NCBI RefSeq assembly: GCF_002367995.1
Contig: NZ_AP018207.1
Location: 620,001-684,000 of the forward strand
DNA length: 64,000 nt
From: Calothrix brevissima NIES-22
GTDB lineage: Bacteria; Cyanobacteriota; Cyanobacteriia; Cyanobacteriales; Nostocaceae
Reading direction: 5' to 3'
Part shown: in pieces, positions 15,413-25,299 of the stretch
How positions within the stretch are numbered: the stretch's first letter is position 1
Layout of the letters: each line of letters opens with the position of its first letter
Notes under the pieces: generated by a model
What the model saw: only the letters and a program-made list of their open reading frames with translations
What the model was told of the DNA's origin: nothing
Database searches by the model: none
Made by a program: the position numbers and the translations under genes

Positions 15413-18097
15413 CTACAACCAATTTCCTATTAATATAAAAGGTGACCAATAAGCAGGGTGAGTATATTCTCCTCCTGCTAATTTGGGATTTTCAATCAAT
15501 TGTTTTTGCGCAAATTGCAAAGCCTCAGCTTTACTAATATGCGGATTGCTGACTAATTTATTATAGAAATTAATGGCAATTTCTGCTGTAGAATTATCTG
15601 GAATTGCCCACAGAGATGCTAATGCACTTTTTGCTCCCGCTTGGACTGCAACTCCTGCTAATCCTAGCGCAGAACGTTCATCTCCTTTTGCTGTTTTGCA
15701 AGCAGTTAAGGTTAATAGTTCTAATCCCTGATGATTTTTGGCAACTTTACGAATTTGCGCTTCTAATTGCTGAAATGTAAGTTTTTCGTTTTTACCTGTG
15801 ACAATAAATGTATCTTCTGGAGTAGCACCAAATTCGCCATGTGTGGCAATGTGGATAATGGGATAGGCTTGTTTATTTAGTTCTTGATTTAGGCGATCGC
15901 TGGTAAAATTATCATTAAGTAGTTTCTTACCTGGAATATTCTCCAACACTCCATTTATTTCTTTATTAACATCAGTCAGGGGTGAATATATCTTATTATC
16001 AATCGTGGCATTGACAGTTAAACCCATTGCAATTACTCGCAAGTGTTGCCGATTTAAAGGTTTAATATCATTCAGGTTTGTTAAAGTGGGAATTGTGGCG
16101 ATCGCATATTTTTGAATTAAATATTTCTCGCCATCATAAAGTGCAGCCATCGGTACAGTTCGCAATATGCCATCTTGCACAAATACCAATGTTTTAATAT
16201 TAAATTGCTGAAGTTCTTGAGTGAAAGGCTCAATTAACCAATCATATATTTGTTTTGATATTGTATTGTCATACCCACTCAAGTTATCACGACGAGTTTC
16301 TAATTTTATGCGAAATGCATTTATAATGTCGATAAAATCTGGTTTTTTAATACTAATCGAATTCTCACGATGTTGACCTGTTGGTAGGGTTAAAACTACT
16401 GCAATCCTATCTTCTAAGATAATGGTGTTTAAAAAAGCGGTTGTCGGATTACCAATTTCAGCCATATTTTTAGGCTGAGATGAAACAAAATCGCAATCGT
16501 TACCAAAATAGTTTTGTAATTCTGCTAATCTCAGTGAGTCCATCGTCATGATAATCGAACTCAAATTCTTGTTACTAGCGGGTAAAGTTAACGATTTATT
16601 TGCAGTTTTTGATGATTCTTCTTGACTCAATTTCAATGTGATTAATTCGCGGTAAATTGGCTCAATCGTATCGCGAAAATCAAATTGAATATCTCGATTT
16701 GCTGTTAAAATATCACGCCGAATAGTTTTTAGGGTATTAGTTGCTTGTTCATAAGCCCAAATCGCTGCATCCGGTTTTCCCAAGGCTTTGAAAATGCGTC
16801 CTGTTTGCCACTCCCACAAATATAAACTATCTTGTGCTTTTAAGCCTTGTGCGGCTGCTAATCTGGCTTGATTGGTAATTTCCAGAGCTTTTGTGTATTC
16901 TTGGTGACATTCATATATGTGTCCTAGTTCTCCTAAAGCAAAGGATTCGGCACGAAAATCCTCGATTTTCCGGGCGATTGTCACTGCTTTATCGAGTAAG
17001 GAAAGTGCTTGAATTGATGTGTCAGATTGCAGACAGCTAATTCTAAAGGATTTTGCTGTACTTGTGTTAGGTTCTAATAAATGCACCAAGTTTATGGTTG
17101 CATATATAAGTCTGCGATTCTCAGGCAGACTTTTTAGTAAGTTAATTGCTTGTTGTAAGCTGCTTGCTGCCTCTGTGGTGGCATTTTGGCGGTAATATAT
17201 GGGGATAATTTGTAAGTGCGATCGCATTTCACTGGCAACATCATTCTCACGGCTGGCTAACTCTAAACTTTGCCGCAGGTAATTCAAAGCTTTGTTATCT
17301 TCTTGTTGCGCATCAGCTAGGAATTTTTTCTCATCATCACCCCTTTGTTTTGCTGAATCTGCTTGTCGATACTTGACTAAAGCTTGGCTAATATATGCAT
17401 TACCCAAACTATTGAGAACTGAAACCCGTAATGCAGAGATATTAAATTTATTAACAATAGCTAGACTTTGTTCTAGATATGTGGTTGCTAACTGATAATT
17501 TCCTGTCAGTCGCATAGCATCACCCAAACTTCCCCTAGCTGCGGCTTCACCAAGATCATCTTTGTGAGTCTGGGCTATTTGTAAAGCGCTGTCAATGCTG
17601 CAAGGGTGGTTTTCATCAGGATGACATAAAAGAGCGATCGCTATTGTGGGTTGTCCTAAACTACTATACACCTGAGCCAGTTCGGTGAGCGATCGCCCCA
17701 TTTGCGGCAAATTTCCCCCTTGGCGATAGTAGGCGATAACTTGCTTCCACTGCATAATTGCTTGTTCGCTTTGCCCAATTTCTGGATACACCCGCGCCAA
17801 GTTTTCCCGAGCGATCGCTTCCGCCGATGCATTATGATTTTGTTGGTAAATCTTTACAGCTTTCTCCCAGATAGTAATAGCTGCTTTCACATCTCCAGTT
17901 TGGTAAAGTTCTAGCCCTTGCTGTACCAGTTGATTTGCATCAGGCGATTCGGCGCTGACTACTGCTGCAAATTCCCACGGCTTGATTGTTATAGGTGCAT
18001 TACCTAGCCACAAGCAAAACGTCAAACTACACAGGAATATAGATAGTAGCCAACCACGTATGAAAAAAATTTTACTTATATTGTGAAATTTTAGCAC
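15413..18097 (-). CDS. TPR-CHAT caspase-like protein
   Basis: An 894-residue protein. A signal or anchor helix (about residues 12-36) is followed by a TPR-like helical array (about 55-480) containing repeated A-x-A(R)-L patterns. The C-terminal CHAT domain (about 590-894) has the catalytic histidine in IHIATHGEF and the catalytic cysteine in LTACKTAKGD, followed by the usual GLAGVAVQAGAKSALASLW. Both residues of the dyad are present, so an active cysteine protease is likely. It would act outside the cytoplasmic membrane if the N-terminus is cleaved. It is divergent from the hemagglutinin-type gene at 18268, with which such CHAT genes often occur. The substrate is unknown. Confidence 0.88.
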   Translation of the reverse strand: MLKFHNISKIFFIRGWLLSIFLCSLTFCLWLGNAPITIKPWEFAAVVSAESPDANQLVQQGLELYQTGDVKAAITIWEKAVKIYQQNHNASAEAIARENLARVYPEIGQSEQAIMQWKQVIAYYRQGGNLPQMGRSLTELAQVYSSLGQPTIAIALLCHPDENHPCSIDSALQIAQTHKDDLGEAAARGSLGDAMRLTGNYQLATTYLEQSLAIVNKFNISALRVSVLNSLGNAYISQALVKYRQADSAKQRGDDEKKFLADAQQEDNKALNYLRQSLELASRENDVASEMRSHLQIIPIYYRQNATTEAASSLQQAINLLKSLPENRRLIYATINLVHLLEPNTSTAKSFRISCLQSDTSIQALSLLDKAVTIARKIEDFRAESFALGELGHIYECHQEYTKALEITNQARLAAAQGLKAQDSLYLWEWQTGRIFKALGKPDAAIWAYEQATNTLKTIRRDILTANRDIQFDFRDTIEPIYRELITLKLSQEESSKTANKSLTLPASNKNLSSIIMTMDSLRLAELQNYFGNDCDFVSSQPKNMAEIGNPTTAFLNTIILEDRIAVVLTLPTGQHRENSISIKKPDFIDIINAFRIKLETRRDNLSGYDNTISKQIYDWLIEPFTQELQQFNIKTLVFVQDGILRTVPMAALYDGEKYLIQKYAIATIPTLTNLNDIKPLNRQHLRVIAMGLTVNATIDNKIYSPLTDVNKEINGVLENIPGKKLLNDNFTSDRLNQELNKQAYPIIHIATHGEFGATPEDTFIVTGKNEKLTFQQLEAQIRKVAKNHQGLELLTLTACKTAKGDERSALGLAGVAVQAGAKSALASLWAIPDNSTAEIAINFYNKLVSNPHISKAEALQFAQKQLIENPKLAGGEYTHPAYWSPFILIGNWL

Positions 18098-18187
18098 AGT
18101 ATATTTACGGCAAAGATTTTATTAACTTAGTTTTGTATTTTAGCTATAATCAAGTATATTTACTGTTAACAATCAATAAACTAAGAA

Positions 18188-18220
18188 AGATCCCCGACTT
18201 CTTGAAGAAGTCGGGGATCT
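18188..18220. terminator. 33-bp palindrome in the divergent intergenic region
   Basis: Third copy of the AGATCCCCGACTTCTT palindrome. Here it lies between two divergent genes, where a terminator is not needed. This argues that the element is a dispersed repeat or a regulatory hairpin. Confidence 0.75.
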
Positions 18221-18267
18221 CGCAGATTAACAAAGTTGGTGTGGTGAAATACTAGGGTGACGGCGGT

Positions 18268-21126
18268 GTGTTGGATACGCTTTATTCTCTAATAACTCAG
18301 GTATTTGGTAACTTAGCGCAATTATCAATCGTGGAAAAAATTATCAAAATTCTGACACAACTAAGTATAATAAGTTGGCTAGTTTGGATTGTAGCTGAAA
18401 AATCAGTCTTAGCTCAGAGTAGCAATATTGTCCCTGATGACACGCTCAAATCCGAAAGTTCTTTAGTAGAACAAAACTTCCTTGGGTTGCCGATAGAATT
18501 AATTCAAGGAGGCGCAATTAGAGGTGTTAACTTATTCCACAGCTTTCGGGAATTTAATATCAGTGAAGGACGAAGTGCTTATTTTATTAGTCCCAGTGCT
18601 GACATTCAAAATATTTTGGCAAGGGTGACAGGAAGCAACCCTTCTCTGATTTTTGGTGTTTTGGGTACTCTTCAAAGTGACGGTTCTGTTTCCAACGCCA
18701 ATTTATTTTTAATTAATCCCAATGGTATTATTTTTGGTAAAAATGGTAGCCTAAATGTCGGAGGTTCATTCGTTGCTACCACTGCGAATGCAGTAAATTT
18801 TAATCACCAAGGATTATTTAGCGCTTCTACTCCTGAAGTTCCGCAACTTTTGACGATTAATCCTTCGGCTTTTTTGTTTAATCAAATACAACCTGCGCCA
18901 ATTATTAATCAAGCACGAGGCGTAAATCTTTATCCAGATATAACATCAGGAATTACTTCTTCCTATGGTAAAAGCATATTATTCTTAGGTGGTAATGTCA
19001 TTTTTGATGGCGGCATTATCACAGCTTTAGATGGAAAAGTTGAAGTAGGAGGATTGGCAGAAAATGGTAGTGTTGGATTAAATATAGATGGTAATAATCT
19101 CGATTTAACATTTCCCATAAATGTTGCAAAAGCAGATATTTCTTTAACTAAACAATCACTCATAAATACCATTGGTGAAGCTGGTGGTGCAATTGATTTG
19201 GTAGGTAATAACATCAACATTGCTGGACAATCTGAAATTGTTTCAGGTAGCCTTCGTAATCAAAATAGTAGAGACATAAAAATTCAAGCATCACACTTAA
19301 ATATTTCTGAAGGCTCTCATATTTCTACATTGAAATATGCTACTGGAAAGGGCGGAAATATTATCATTGATACTCAAAATCTCAATATGTTTGATGTTTC
19401 TAGCATTAGTACAAATACAGAAGGGACTGGAAAGGGCGGAGATATTACCATTAATACCCAAAACTTAAGTATGTTTGGTGTTAATGGTTTTCCTTTCATT
19501 GGTACAAATACAGATGGTACAGGAAATAGCGGAGATATTTTAATTAATACAGAAAACTTAAACATGAATTTGGCTGGTATTGGTACTGCAACCTATGGTG
19601 GACAAGGTAATGCAGGTAATGTATCAATACAAGCTACTAATTCTGTCAACTTGAATAATAGTACATTATCTACTTCCTCTTTAGGATTAGGTAACTCAAT
19701 TATTCAAGGTGCTGGAGGAAATATTCTGATTTCTGCTAAAATATTAAATTTAGAAAATGTATCATCTATCGCAGCTACTAGCTTGTTGGGACAAGGAAAC
19801 CCTGGTGATATAACAATCGAAACTTCCGATTCTATCAATTTGTCAAATAGCGGAATATTTGCTAATTCTTTTAGTGCGGCATCTGGTGGTAATATTAATA
19901 TTGAAACCCAAAATTTAAATATACGCGATGGCGGTCAATTAACTAATAGTAGCTTTGACCCGACAAGTAATAATATTTTAGATGTTTTAGCAAAAACAAA
20001 TAATTCTTTAGATCCAGTAATCCAGCAGAACCTACTTACTGCAATAGCACAGATAAATAAGGATATTAATTTGCAAAATACAAATAATCTCGGGCAGTCC
20101 AACTCTGGAAATATCAATATTCGGGCGACTAATTCATTAGTAATGACTGGTATATCACCTACTGATAAAAACCGTCATAACCTCATATCAACTGAAACTC
20201 TAGGTGCAGGAAAAGCCGGAACTCTCTCCATTGAAACAGGAGAATTCATTGCTAGCGATGCTTCAGTACTCTCCACTCAAACTACAAGTTCAGGGGATGG
20301 AGGTAATTTAATCATCAAAGGTGACGCAGTTGAATTAAGTAATAATGCGCAAATTGTTGCAGCGAGTGAAGGTACAGGAAAAGCAGGTAATATTAATTTA
20401 ACGACTGCAAGAAATTTGAATGCAACTAATAGTCAAATATTGACATCTTCTAGACAATCTTCTGGAGGAAATATCAATCTTACTGCTGAAAATATCCGCC
20501 TGTTTGATAATAGTGACATTCGTACCAATGTTTTTAGTGGTGCTGGCGGAGGCGGTAATATTACCCTCACCGCTAACTCAATTATTGCCCTGAATGACAG
20601 CGATATTCTCTCATTTGCCCGTGATGGCAAAGGCGGAGATATTACATTTTACACTAGTATATTTTTCAGTTCTCCCATATATCGCCCTACTTCCTTCACT
20701 ACTGATGCTGCAAGTATCAACACACTTGATGGAAATAACCGAGTCGATATCAATGCTAGCGGTGCAGTTTCTGGAAGCATTACAGGAGTACCCGACATCA
20801 GTTTTCTGGAAAACAGTTTAACGGAACTCCCCGAAAATGTGATTGATACTAACGCAATACTGGCTAATAGTTGCATTGCCAGACGCAACAATCAACAAGG
20901 CGGGACTTTTTTTGTTACAGGTTCAGGTGGCTTACCGGAACGTCCTGGTGATGCACCCTTGCCACCTTATTCTACGGGAACTTTGCAGTCTGTTCCTCAT
21001 AATATTACCCCTCGCAAATGGAAAATTGGCGATCGCATTGTGGAACCCCAAGGACTGTATCGATTAGCAAATGGGAAAATGATATTGAGTCGGGAATGTT
21101 CTGATTCCCCAGCCCCTAGTCACTGA
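18268..21126 (+). CDS. Filamentous hemagglutinin-type exoprotein (TpsA, two-partner secretion)
   Basis: A 952-residue protein. A long basic N-terminus with a hydrophobic helix (about 31-44) ends at SVLAQ, a plausible signal peptidase site. The TPS domain follows (about 52-190), with the characteristic NPNG motif at 150-153 in LFLINPNGIIFG. The rest is a long stretch of beta-helix repeats (GGNI, TQNLN, GTGKGGDI patterns), rich in N, G, S and T. It should cross the outer membrane through a TpsB/FhaC partner, which is not in this window. The start is GTG at 18268, which falls in repeat-like DNA (AGGGTGACGGCGG), so it is uncertain. It is divergent from a TPR-CHAT gene. Confidence 0.88.
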   Translation: MLDTLYSLITQVFGNLAQLSIVEKIIKILTQLSIISWLVWIVAEKSVLAQSSNIVPDDTLKSESSLVEQNFLGLPIELIQGGAIRGVNLFHSFREFNISEGRSAYFISPSADIQNILARVTGSNPSLIFGVLGTLQSDGSVSNANLFLINPNGIIFGKNGSLNVGGSFVATTANAVNFNHQGLFSASTPEVPQLLTINPSAFLFNQIQPAPIINQARGVNLYPDITSGITSSYGKSILFLGGNVIFDGGIITALDGKVEVGGLAENGSVGLNIDGNNLDLTFPINVAKADISLTKQSLINTIGEAGGAIDLVGNNINIAGQSEIVSGSLRNQNSRDIKIQASHLNISEGSHISTLKYATGKGGNIIIDTQNLNMFDVSSISTNTEGTGKGGDITINTQNLSMFGVNGFPFIGTNTDGTGNSGDILINTENLNMNLAGIGTATYGGQGNAGNVSIQATNSVNLNNSTLSTSSLGLGNSIIQGAGGNILISAKILNLENVSSIAATSLLGQGNPGDITIETSDSINLSNSGIFANSFSAASGGNINIETQNLNIRDGGQLTNSSFDPTSNNILDVLAKTNNSLDPVIQQNLLTAIAQINKDINLQNTNNLGQSNSGNINIRATNSLVMTGISPTDKNRHNLISTETLGAGKAGTLSIETGEFIASDASVLSTQTTSSGDGGNLIIKGDAVELSNNAQIVAASEGTGKAGNINLTTARNLNATNSQILTSSRQSSGGNINLTAENIRLFDNSDIRTNVFSGAGGGGNITLTANSIIALNDSDILSFARDGKGGDITFYTSIFFSSPIYRPTSFTTDAASINTLDGNNRVDINASGAVSGSITGVPDISFLENSLTELPENVIDTNAILANSCIARRNNQQGGTFFVTGSGGLPERPGDAPLPPYSTGTLQSVPHNITPRKWKIGDRIVEPQGLYRLANGKMILSRECSDSPAPSH

Positions 21127-21169
21127 AATAGGCGAAAATTGAAATAAACGCGATCGCATCTCATAGACA

Positions 21170-21529
21170 ATGCAAATTACCAACAGTCTGCATACCGCTA
21201 TTCTCGTTACTGACTTGCAACGCTCCGAACATTTTTATGGCACAGTATTAGGACTAGCAAAAATCGATCGCTCTCTGAAATACCCTGGTGCATGGTATCA
21301 AGTCGGTAACTATCAAATTCACCTGATAGTCGCCCCTTCTTCCCCTAGCGACAACCAAAACGAAAAATGGGGACGCAACCCTCATGTAGCGTTCTCTGTC
21401 GCTGATTTGGAAATCGCCAAACAAGAACTACTCAATTGCAACTATCCCATTCAAGCCAGCGCCTCAGGTCGTCCGGCTGTATTTACCCAAGACCCGGATG
21501 GGAATATTATCGAGTTGAGTCAGCAGTAA
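21170..21529 (+). CDS. VOC (glyoxalase/bleomycin resistance) family protein
   Basis: A 119-residue single-module vicinal-oxygen-chelate protein with two beta-alpha-beta-beta-beta units. The first starts SLHTAILVTDLQRSEHFY and the second HVAFSVADLEIAKQEL. The end DPDGNIIELSQ is typical of glyoxalase-fold enzymes. Candidate metal ligands are H8, H52 (IHLI), H73 and E116. The reaction cannot be assigned. The gene is 43 bp after the exoprotein gene on the same strand. Confidence 0.85.
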   Translation: MQITNSLHTAILVTDLQRSEHFYGTVLGLAKIDRSLKYPGAWYQVGNYQIHLIVAPSSPSDNQNEKWGRNPHVAFSVADLEIAKQELLNCNYPIQASASGRPAVFTQDPDGNIIELSQQ

Positions 21530-21532
21530 GAG

Positions 21533-21630
21533 GCAAGGGGGCAGGGAGCAGGGGGACAAGGAGGACAAGGAGGACAAGGGGGACAAGGGGGACAACTGAC
21601 AACTGACAACTGACAACTGACAACTGACCA
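21533..21630. repeat. Tandem 9-bp and 7-bp repeats
   Basis: Units of GGGGACAAG/GAGGACAAG are followed by about five units of CAACTGA. The block fills the gap between the VOC gene and the recombinase-like gene. Confidence 0.9.
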
Positions 21631-21638
21631 ATGACTAA

Positions 21639-22931
21639 ATGAAAATCATCGCCTACAGTTACACTGACCCTTTATTAGAAAATCCTCCTGATGCTGAGGA
21701 TTGGGGATGGGAAGTGGATCGAGTGTATCGCGATTTGGGAGGGAGAACGCAATTACTGCAATTATTCGCTGATTGTAAAGTTGAAAGCGGAGTTTATTTA
21801 TTAATTCGCCGCTTGGAGGAATTGGGTGATACTGTTGGGGAAGTAAGCGATCGCTTGAATGAATTAGAAGCGATGGGTGTAGTAATTATTGCTACAGAAC
21901 AACCATACAGTTCTGAAAAAGGCAATCTCCGGGCGGAATTGTTGAAATTATTACAAGAAATTCAACGTCAACAACGCAGTCGGCGGATTCGCCAAGGACA
22001 CGCCCGCACTCGTTTGGCAACTGCACCGCCACCGGGTAAGCCTCCCTACGGATACCGCCGCACTAAAGATAAATACATTGTTGACCGCAGTACATCCCCG
22101 GTAGTTAAAGATTTTTTTGAGCAATTTTTACTTTATGGTTCCTTACGGGGTGCTGTGCGTTATTTAGCCAAAAAATACGGGAAAAAAATCTCTGTCACCA
22201 CAGGGAGACGCTGGCTAACTAATCCAGTATATCGGGGTCATACGGCTTACTTGGATGGGGAGATTATTTCCAACACTCATGTAGCAATTATTTCTCCTGA
22301 AGAAGCCGCCCAAGTTGACCGACTTTTGCGCCGTAACAGTCGCTTACCGTCGCGCACAGCTAGCGCACCTCGTTCTCTGGCGGGTTTGGTGGTTTGTGGT
22401 GAGTGTCAATCTCACATGACGGTTACTCGCGTCACCCAACATCGTCAAGAAAAAGAGTATCTTTATTTACGTCCCATTAGCTGTCCGCAAAATCCTAAAT
22501 GTCGAGCGATCGCGTATGATAAAATTTTGCACAAAACTATTAATAAAGTTTGTCAAGAATTACCCCAAGCAGTAGCGGGAATGAACTTTCCTCAATTAGA
22601 TGCAATTAAGAATAATTTAGGAGATGCGATCGCTCGTCAGCAAGAAATACTGACTAAATTACCCGCATTAGTAGAAACCGGAGTATTAGATACAGAAACA
22701 GCAAATTTAAGAGCTTATAAACTCCAGACAGAAATTTCTGCACTACAAGCTAAGTTAGCTACTTTACCACCAGTTAATTTACGTTCCGTTGCGGTTGCTG
22801 TTTCTATCCCGCAATTTTGGTTAGATTTATCCGAAGCCGAACGTAGATTTTATTTTCGAGAATTTATTCGCCAAATTGAAATTGTTCGTCAACAATCAGC
22901 ATGGGATTTGCAAATTATTTTTATATTCTGA
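21639..22931 (+). CDS. Serine-recombinase-like protein (XisF-like), degenerate catalytic motif
   Basis: A 430-residue protein. The N-terminal 110 residues resemble a resolvase domain: they start KIIAYSYTDPLL and contain LLIRRLEELGDTV and GVVIIATEQ. The canonical Y-x-R-x-S nucleophile motif is not readable. A recombinase domain follows (PPGKPPYGYRRTKD, then a helical DNA-binding region with TGRRWLTNPVYRG) and a zinc ribbon with LVVCGECQSHM and SCPQNPKCRA. The C-terminus is a coiled coil. The architecture matches large serine recombinases such as the XisF family that excises DNA elements during heterocyst development. With a lost or displaced serine it may be inactive or regulatory. Confidence 0.7.
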   Translation: MKIIAYSYTDPLLENPPDAEDWGWEVDRVYRDLGGRTQLLQLFADCKVESGVYLLIRRLEELGDTVGEVSDRLNELEAMGVVIIATEQPYSSEKGNLRAELLKLLQEIQRQQRSRRIRQGHARTRLATAPPPGKPPYGYRRTKDKYIVDRSTSPVVKDFFEQFLLYGSLRGAVRYLAKKYGKKISVTTGRRWLTNPVYRGHTAYLDGEIISNTHVAIISPEEAAQVDRLLRRNSRLPSRTASAPRSLAGLVVCGECQSHMTVTRVTQHRQEKEYLYLRPISCPQNPKCRAIAYDKILHKTINKVCQELPQAVAGMNFPQLDAIKNNLGDAIARQQEILTKLPALVETGVLDTETANLRAYKLQTEISALQAKLATLPPVNLRSVAVAVSIPQFWLDLSEAERRFYFREFIRQIEIVRQQSAWDLQIIFIF

Positions 22932-23572
22932 GAGACGCGATTAATCGCTTACAAAAAATAAATTACCCATATTCCGTAGTGCGAGCAGCGTTCGACTGAG
23001 CGCTCACGCCGAAGTCTTGCTCGCTGTTGTTCGCTCATCGTGCGAGACGCTCGCACTACAAATTGATTGGGTATTTAAAAAATTGGATGTCCCCTAGGTT
23101 TATCATGAATAGAATCTGCACTTTGTAATTAATTTAGCCAATTTTTAGTTTTTACAACTACAAGTCAGAGAAGTTTAATTAATAAACTGGGGTTGACAGT
23201 TAATCTTTGCAACACTGTAATTATCAGTTCCTGAAATAGTCAAGCATAAAAATATTATAGTTATTTCCCTAAATATCCAAGATTTAAAGCCTTTGAAGCT
23301 GCTGCTAGAAGTTACATATCAAGAATAATCTAGAACTCAAAGGTACATATTTGTATGATTTATATCTCGTTGATAAAAAATATTTTAGATAAAAAATAGA
23401 GTAAAAAAACTTAGACAAGTTTCTGCAAAAAAAAGATTACTATTCCGAAAAAATGAGTTAATTTGGAATCTAGCAATTGCTAAACACACAGGTTATTACT
23501 GGGTGGCAACATTAGAGATTCGCCTCGATCTCTATGTAATCAAACCAGCAAGCAAAATGATTATCATAGAAT
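22932..23572. other. Intergenic region with one MITE core
   Basis: The 641-bp gap carries the palindromic core of the 1894-2127 element at 22976-23060 (GTAGTGCGAGCAGCG to GCTCGCACTAC) without the GTAAAAATAAGT ends. The rest is A/T-rich and shows no gene. It probably contains the promoter of the glycosyltransferase. Confidence 0.7.
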
Positions 23573-25192
23573 ATGCAAGAAGGAAGCTTTATTTGGGGTC
23601 ATCTAGGAAAACAACATCGCGCAGTTGATAAATTGATTGATGGCGTCTGGCTAATTGTTCTGCTATTGGCAGCAGTGTTACTATTTAGCGTCAATCTGGG
23701 AGGAGTCCCCCTACGCGATGGAGATGAGGGGATTGTGGCACAAGTCGCCCGCGAAATTTTCCGCGCCCCAGATGGTTCTCTGGCTTGGCTTTACCCAACA
23801 ATCGCAGGTGAACCATATCCAGATAAACCGCCTTTAATGCATTTGCTAGTTGCTTGGGCTTATCACCTCAAAGGTGTCAATGAATGGAGTACGCGGATAC
23901 CAGGAGCAATTTTAACAGCTTGTTCCGTACCATTACTGTATAGCATTGGGCGAGAGATATTCCGTCAACGTTGGGTGGCGATTTATAGCGCGTTGATTTA
24001 TCTGACAATGCTACCTGTGGTGCGTCACGGAAGGTTAGCGATGTTAGATGGCGCAGTCGTCAGCTTTTTGATGGTGATGATGTTATGTGTCTTGCGATCG
24101 CGTCGAGATTTGCGTTACTGTTTGGGCATTGGTATTGGTCTAGGCTTGATTTGCCTAACCCAAGGAATTTTTGGTTTATTGCTAGGTGCGATCGCAGTTG
24201 TATTTTTATTGTGGGATACGCCACGACTACTCACTTGTTACTATCTGTGGATAGCCATTGGCATCGGTATTTTACCAGCCTTTTGTTGGTATGGTGCCCA
24301 GCTACTACATTACGGTTACTCTTTTCTCAAGGTGGCTTTTATCACTCCCACGATTAATCAAATTGGCATTGGCATCAAAGACAATTTTCAAATATCCTGG
24401 TTTCATTTTCAAGAAATTGCCCTGTGTGCATGGCCTTGGCTACTATTTGCCCCTCAAAGCTTACGTTTAACTTGGGAAAATCGCAATCTTAGCTGGGCAA
24501 GACTAGTATTAGTATGGATTGGGGTTTACCTGCTGATTATTACCGGGATGGGTGACAAGCTGCACTGGTACTTATTCCCTATTTATCCGGGTTTAGCTTT
24601 AGCCTTGGGTGCGCAAATCGCAGAAATCGAAAATTTACCCTTACTCTCATCCTATCCCCGGTCTTGGATTGCGGGGTTGTCCATCATGGCTTTAGCTGGT
24701 TCTGCGGGGAGTATTCTTTTTAGTGCTGGTGCTACACCAAAAACAGACTTACAAGTAATTAGCGCAGCTGTCGCCCTAACTATGACTTTAGCAGCCATTT
24801 ACGCCGAACGTGGCGATGGGCAATTCCTCAAGATTCTTTTTTGGGGAACTTATATTTCCCTACTGTTGTTAATGAAAACTAACTATTGGGTGTGGGAATT
24901 AGGCAACGCTTACCCAGTTAAACCAGTTGCCAGCATGATATTACAGGCAAATCCCAGCGTTAAGCAAATTTACACCTCATTTCCCTACAACCGTCCTTCC
25001 TTAGATTTTTATAGCGATCGCAAAATTACCCCCGCTACCTTAGGAGAATTAGAATATTATTGGCGCTACAAAAGTCAATCCTTCTTTCTCATCGATGAAT
25101 CGGCTTACGAGAAGTTACACTTAGAATCTGTGAAAATCATCGGTCAAGCAGAAGGTTGGCAACTGATTACGAAAAATAGCAATCGTCTGTAG
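23573..25192 (+). CDS. Membrane glycosyltransferase of the GT39/ArnT type
   Basis: A 539-residue polytopic membrane protein with about a dozen hydrophobic helices. The first periplasmic loop carries the acidic motif GVPLRDGDEGIVAQVAREIF (about 46-65), whose aspartate and glutamate are typical of GT-C enzymes that use a polyprenyl-phosphate sugar donor. Next comes PDKPPLMHLLVAWAY, another family hallmark. The C-terminal 90 residues form a soluble tail. It probably transfers a sugar to a lipid or protein at the outer face of the cytoplasmic membrane. The acceptor is unknown. Confidence 0.85.
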   Translation: MQEGSFIWGHLGKQHRAVDKLIDGVWLIVLLLAAVLLFSVNLGGVPLRDGDEGIVAQVAREIFRAPDGSLAWLYPTIAGEPYPDKPPLMHLLVAWAYHLKGVNEWSTRIPGAILTACSVPLLYSIGREIFRQRWVAIYSALIYLTMLPVVRHGRLAMLDGAVVSFLMVMMLCVLRSRRDLRYCLGIGIGLGLICLTQGIFGLLLGAIAVVFLLWDTPRLLTCYYLWIAIGIGILPAFCWYGAQLLHYGYSFLKVAFITPTINQIGIGIKDNFQISWFHFQEIALCAWPWLLFAPQSLRLTWENRNLSWARLVLVWIGVYLLIITGMGDKLHWYLFPIYPGLALALGAQIAEIENLPLLSSYPRSWIAGLSIMALAGSAGSILFSAGATPKTDLQVISAAVALTMTLAAIYAERGDGQFLKILFWGTYISLLLLMKTNYWVWELGNAYPVKPVASMILQANPSVKQIYTSFPYNRPSLDFYSDRKITPATLGELEYYWRYKSQSFFLIDESAYEKLHLESVKIIGQAEGWQLITKNSNRL

Positions 25193-25235
25193 ACTACTTT
25201 TTGCTATGCCCAATGCCCTATTCCCCATGCCCAAA

Positions 25236-25265
25236 AACTCTATCCCCTTGTGGGTGGAGTTTTTT
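25236..25265 (+). terminator. Rho-independent terminator of the glycosyltransferase gene
   Basis: AACTCTATCC pairs with GGGTGGAGTT (including two G-T pairs) and runs directly into six T residues, 44 bp after the stop codon. Confidence 0.75.
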
Positions 25266-25299
25266 ATCATTTACACATATTCAGGACTCATTTTTAAAT

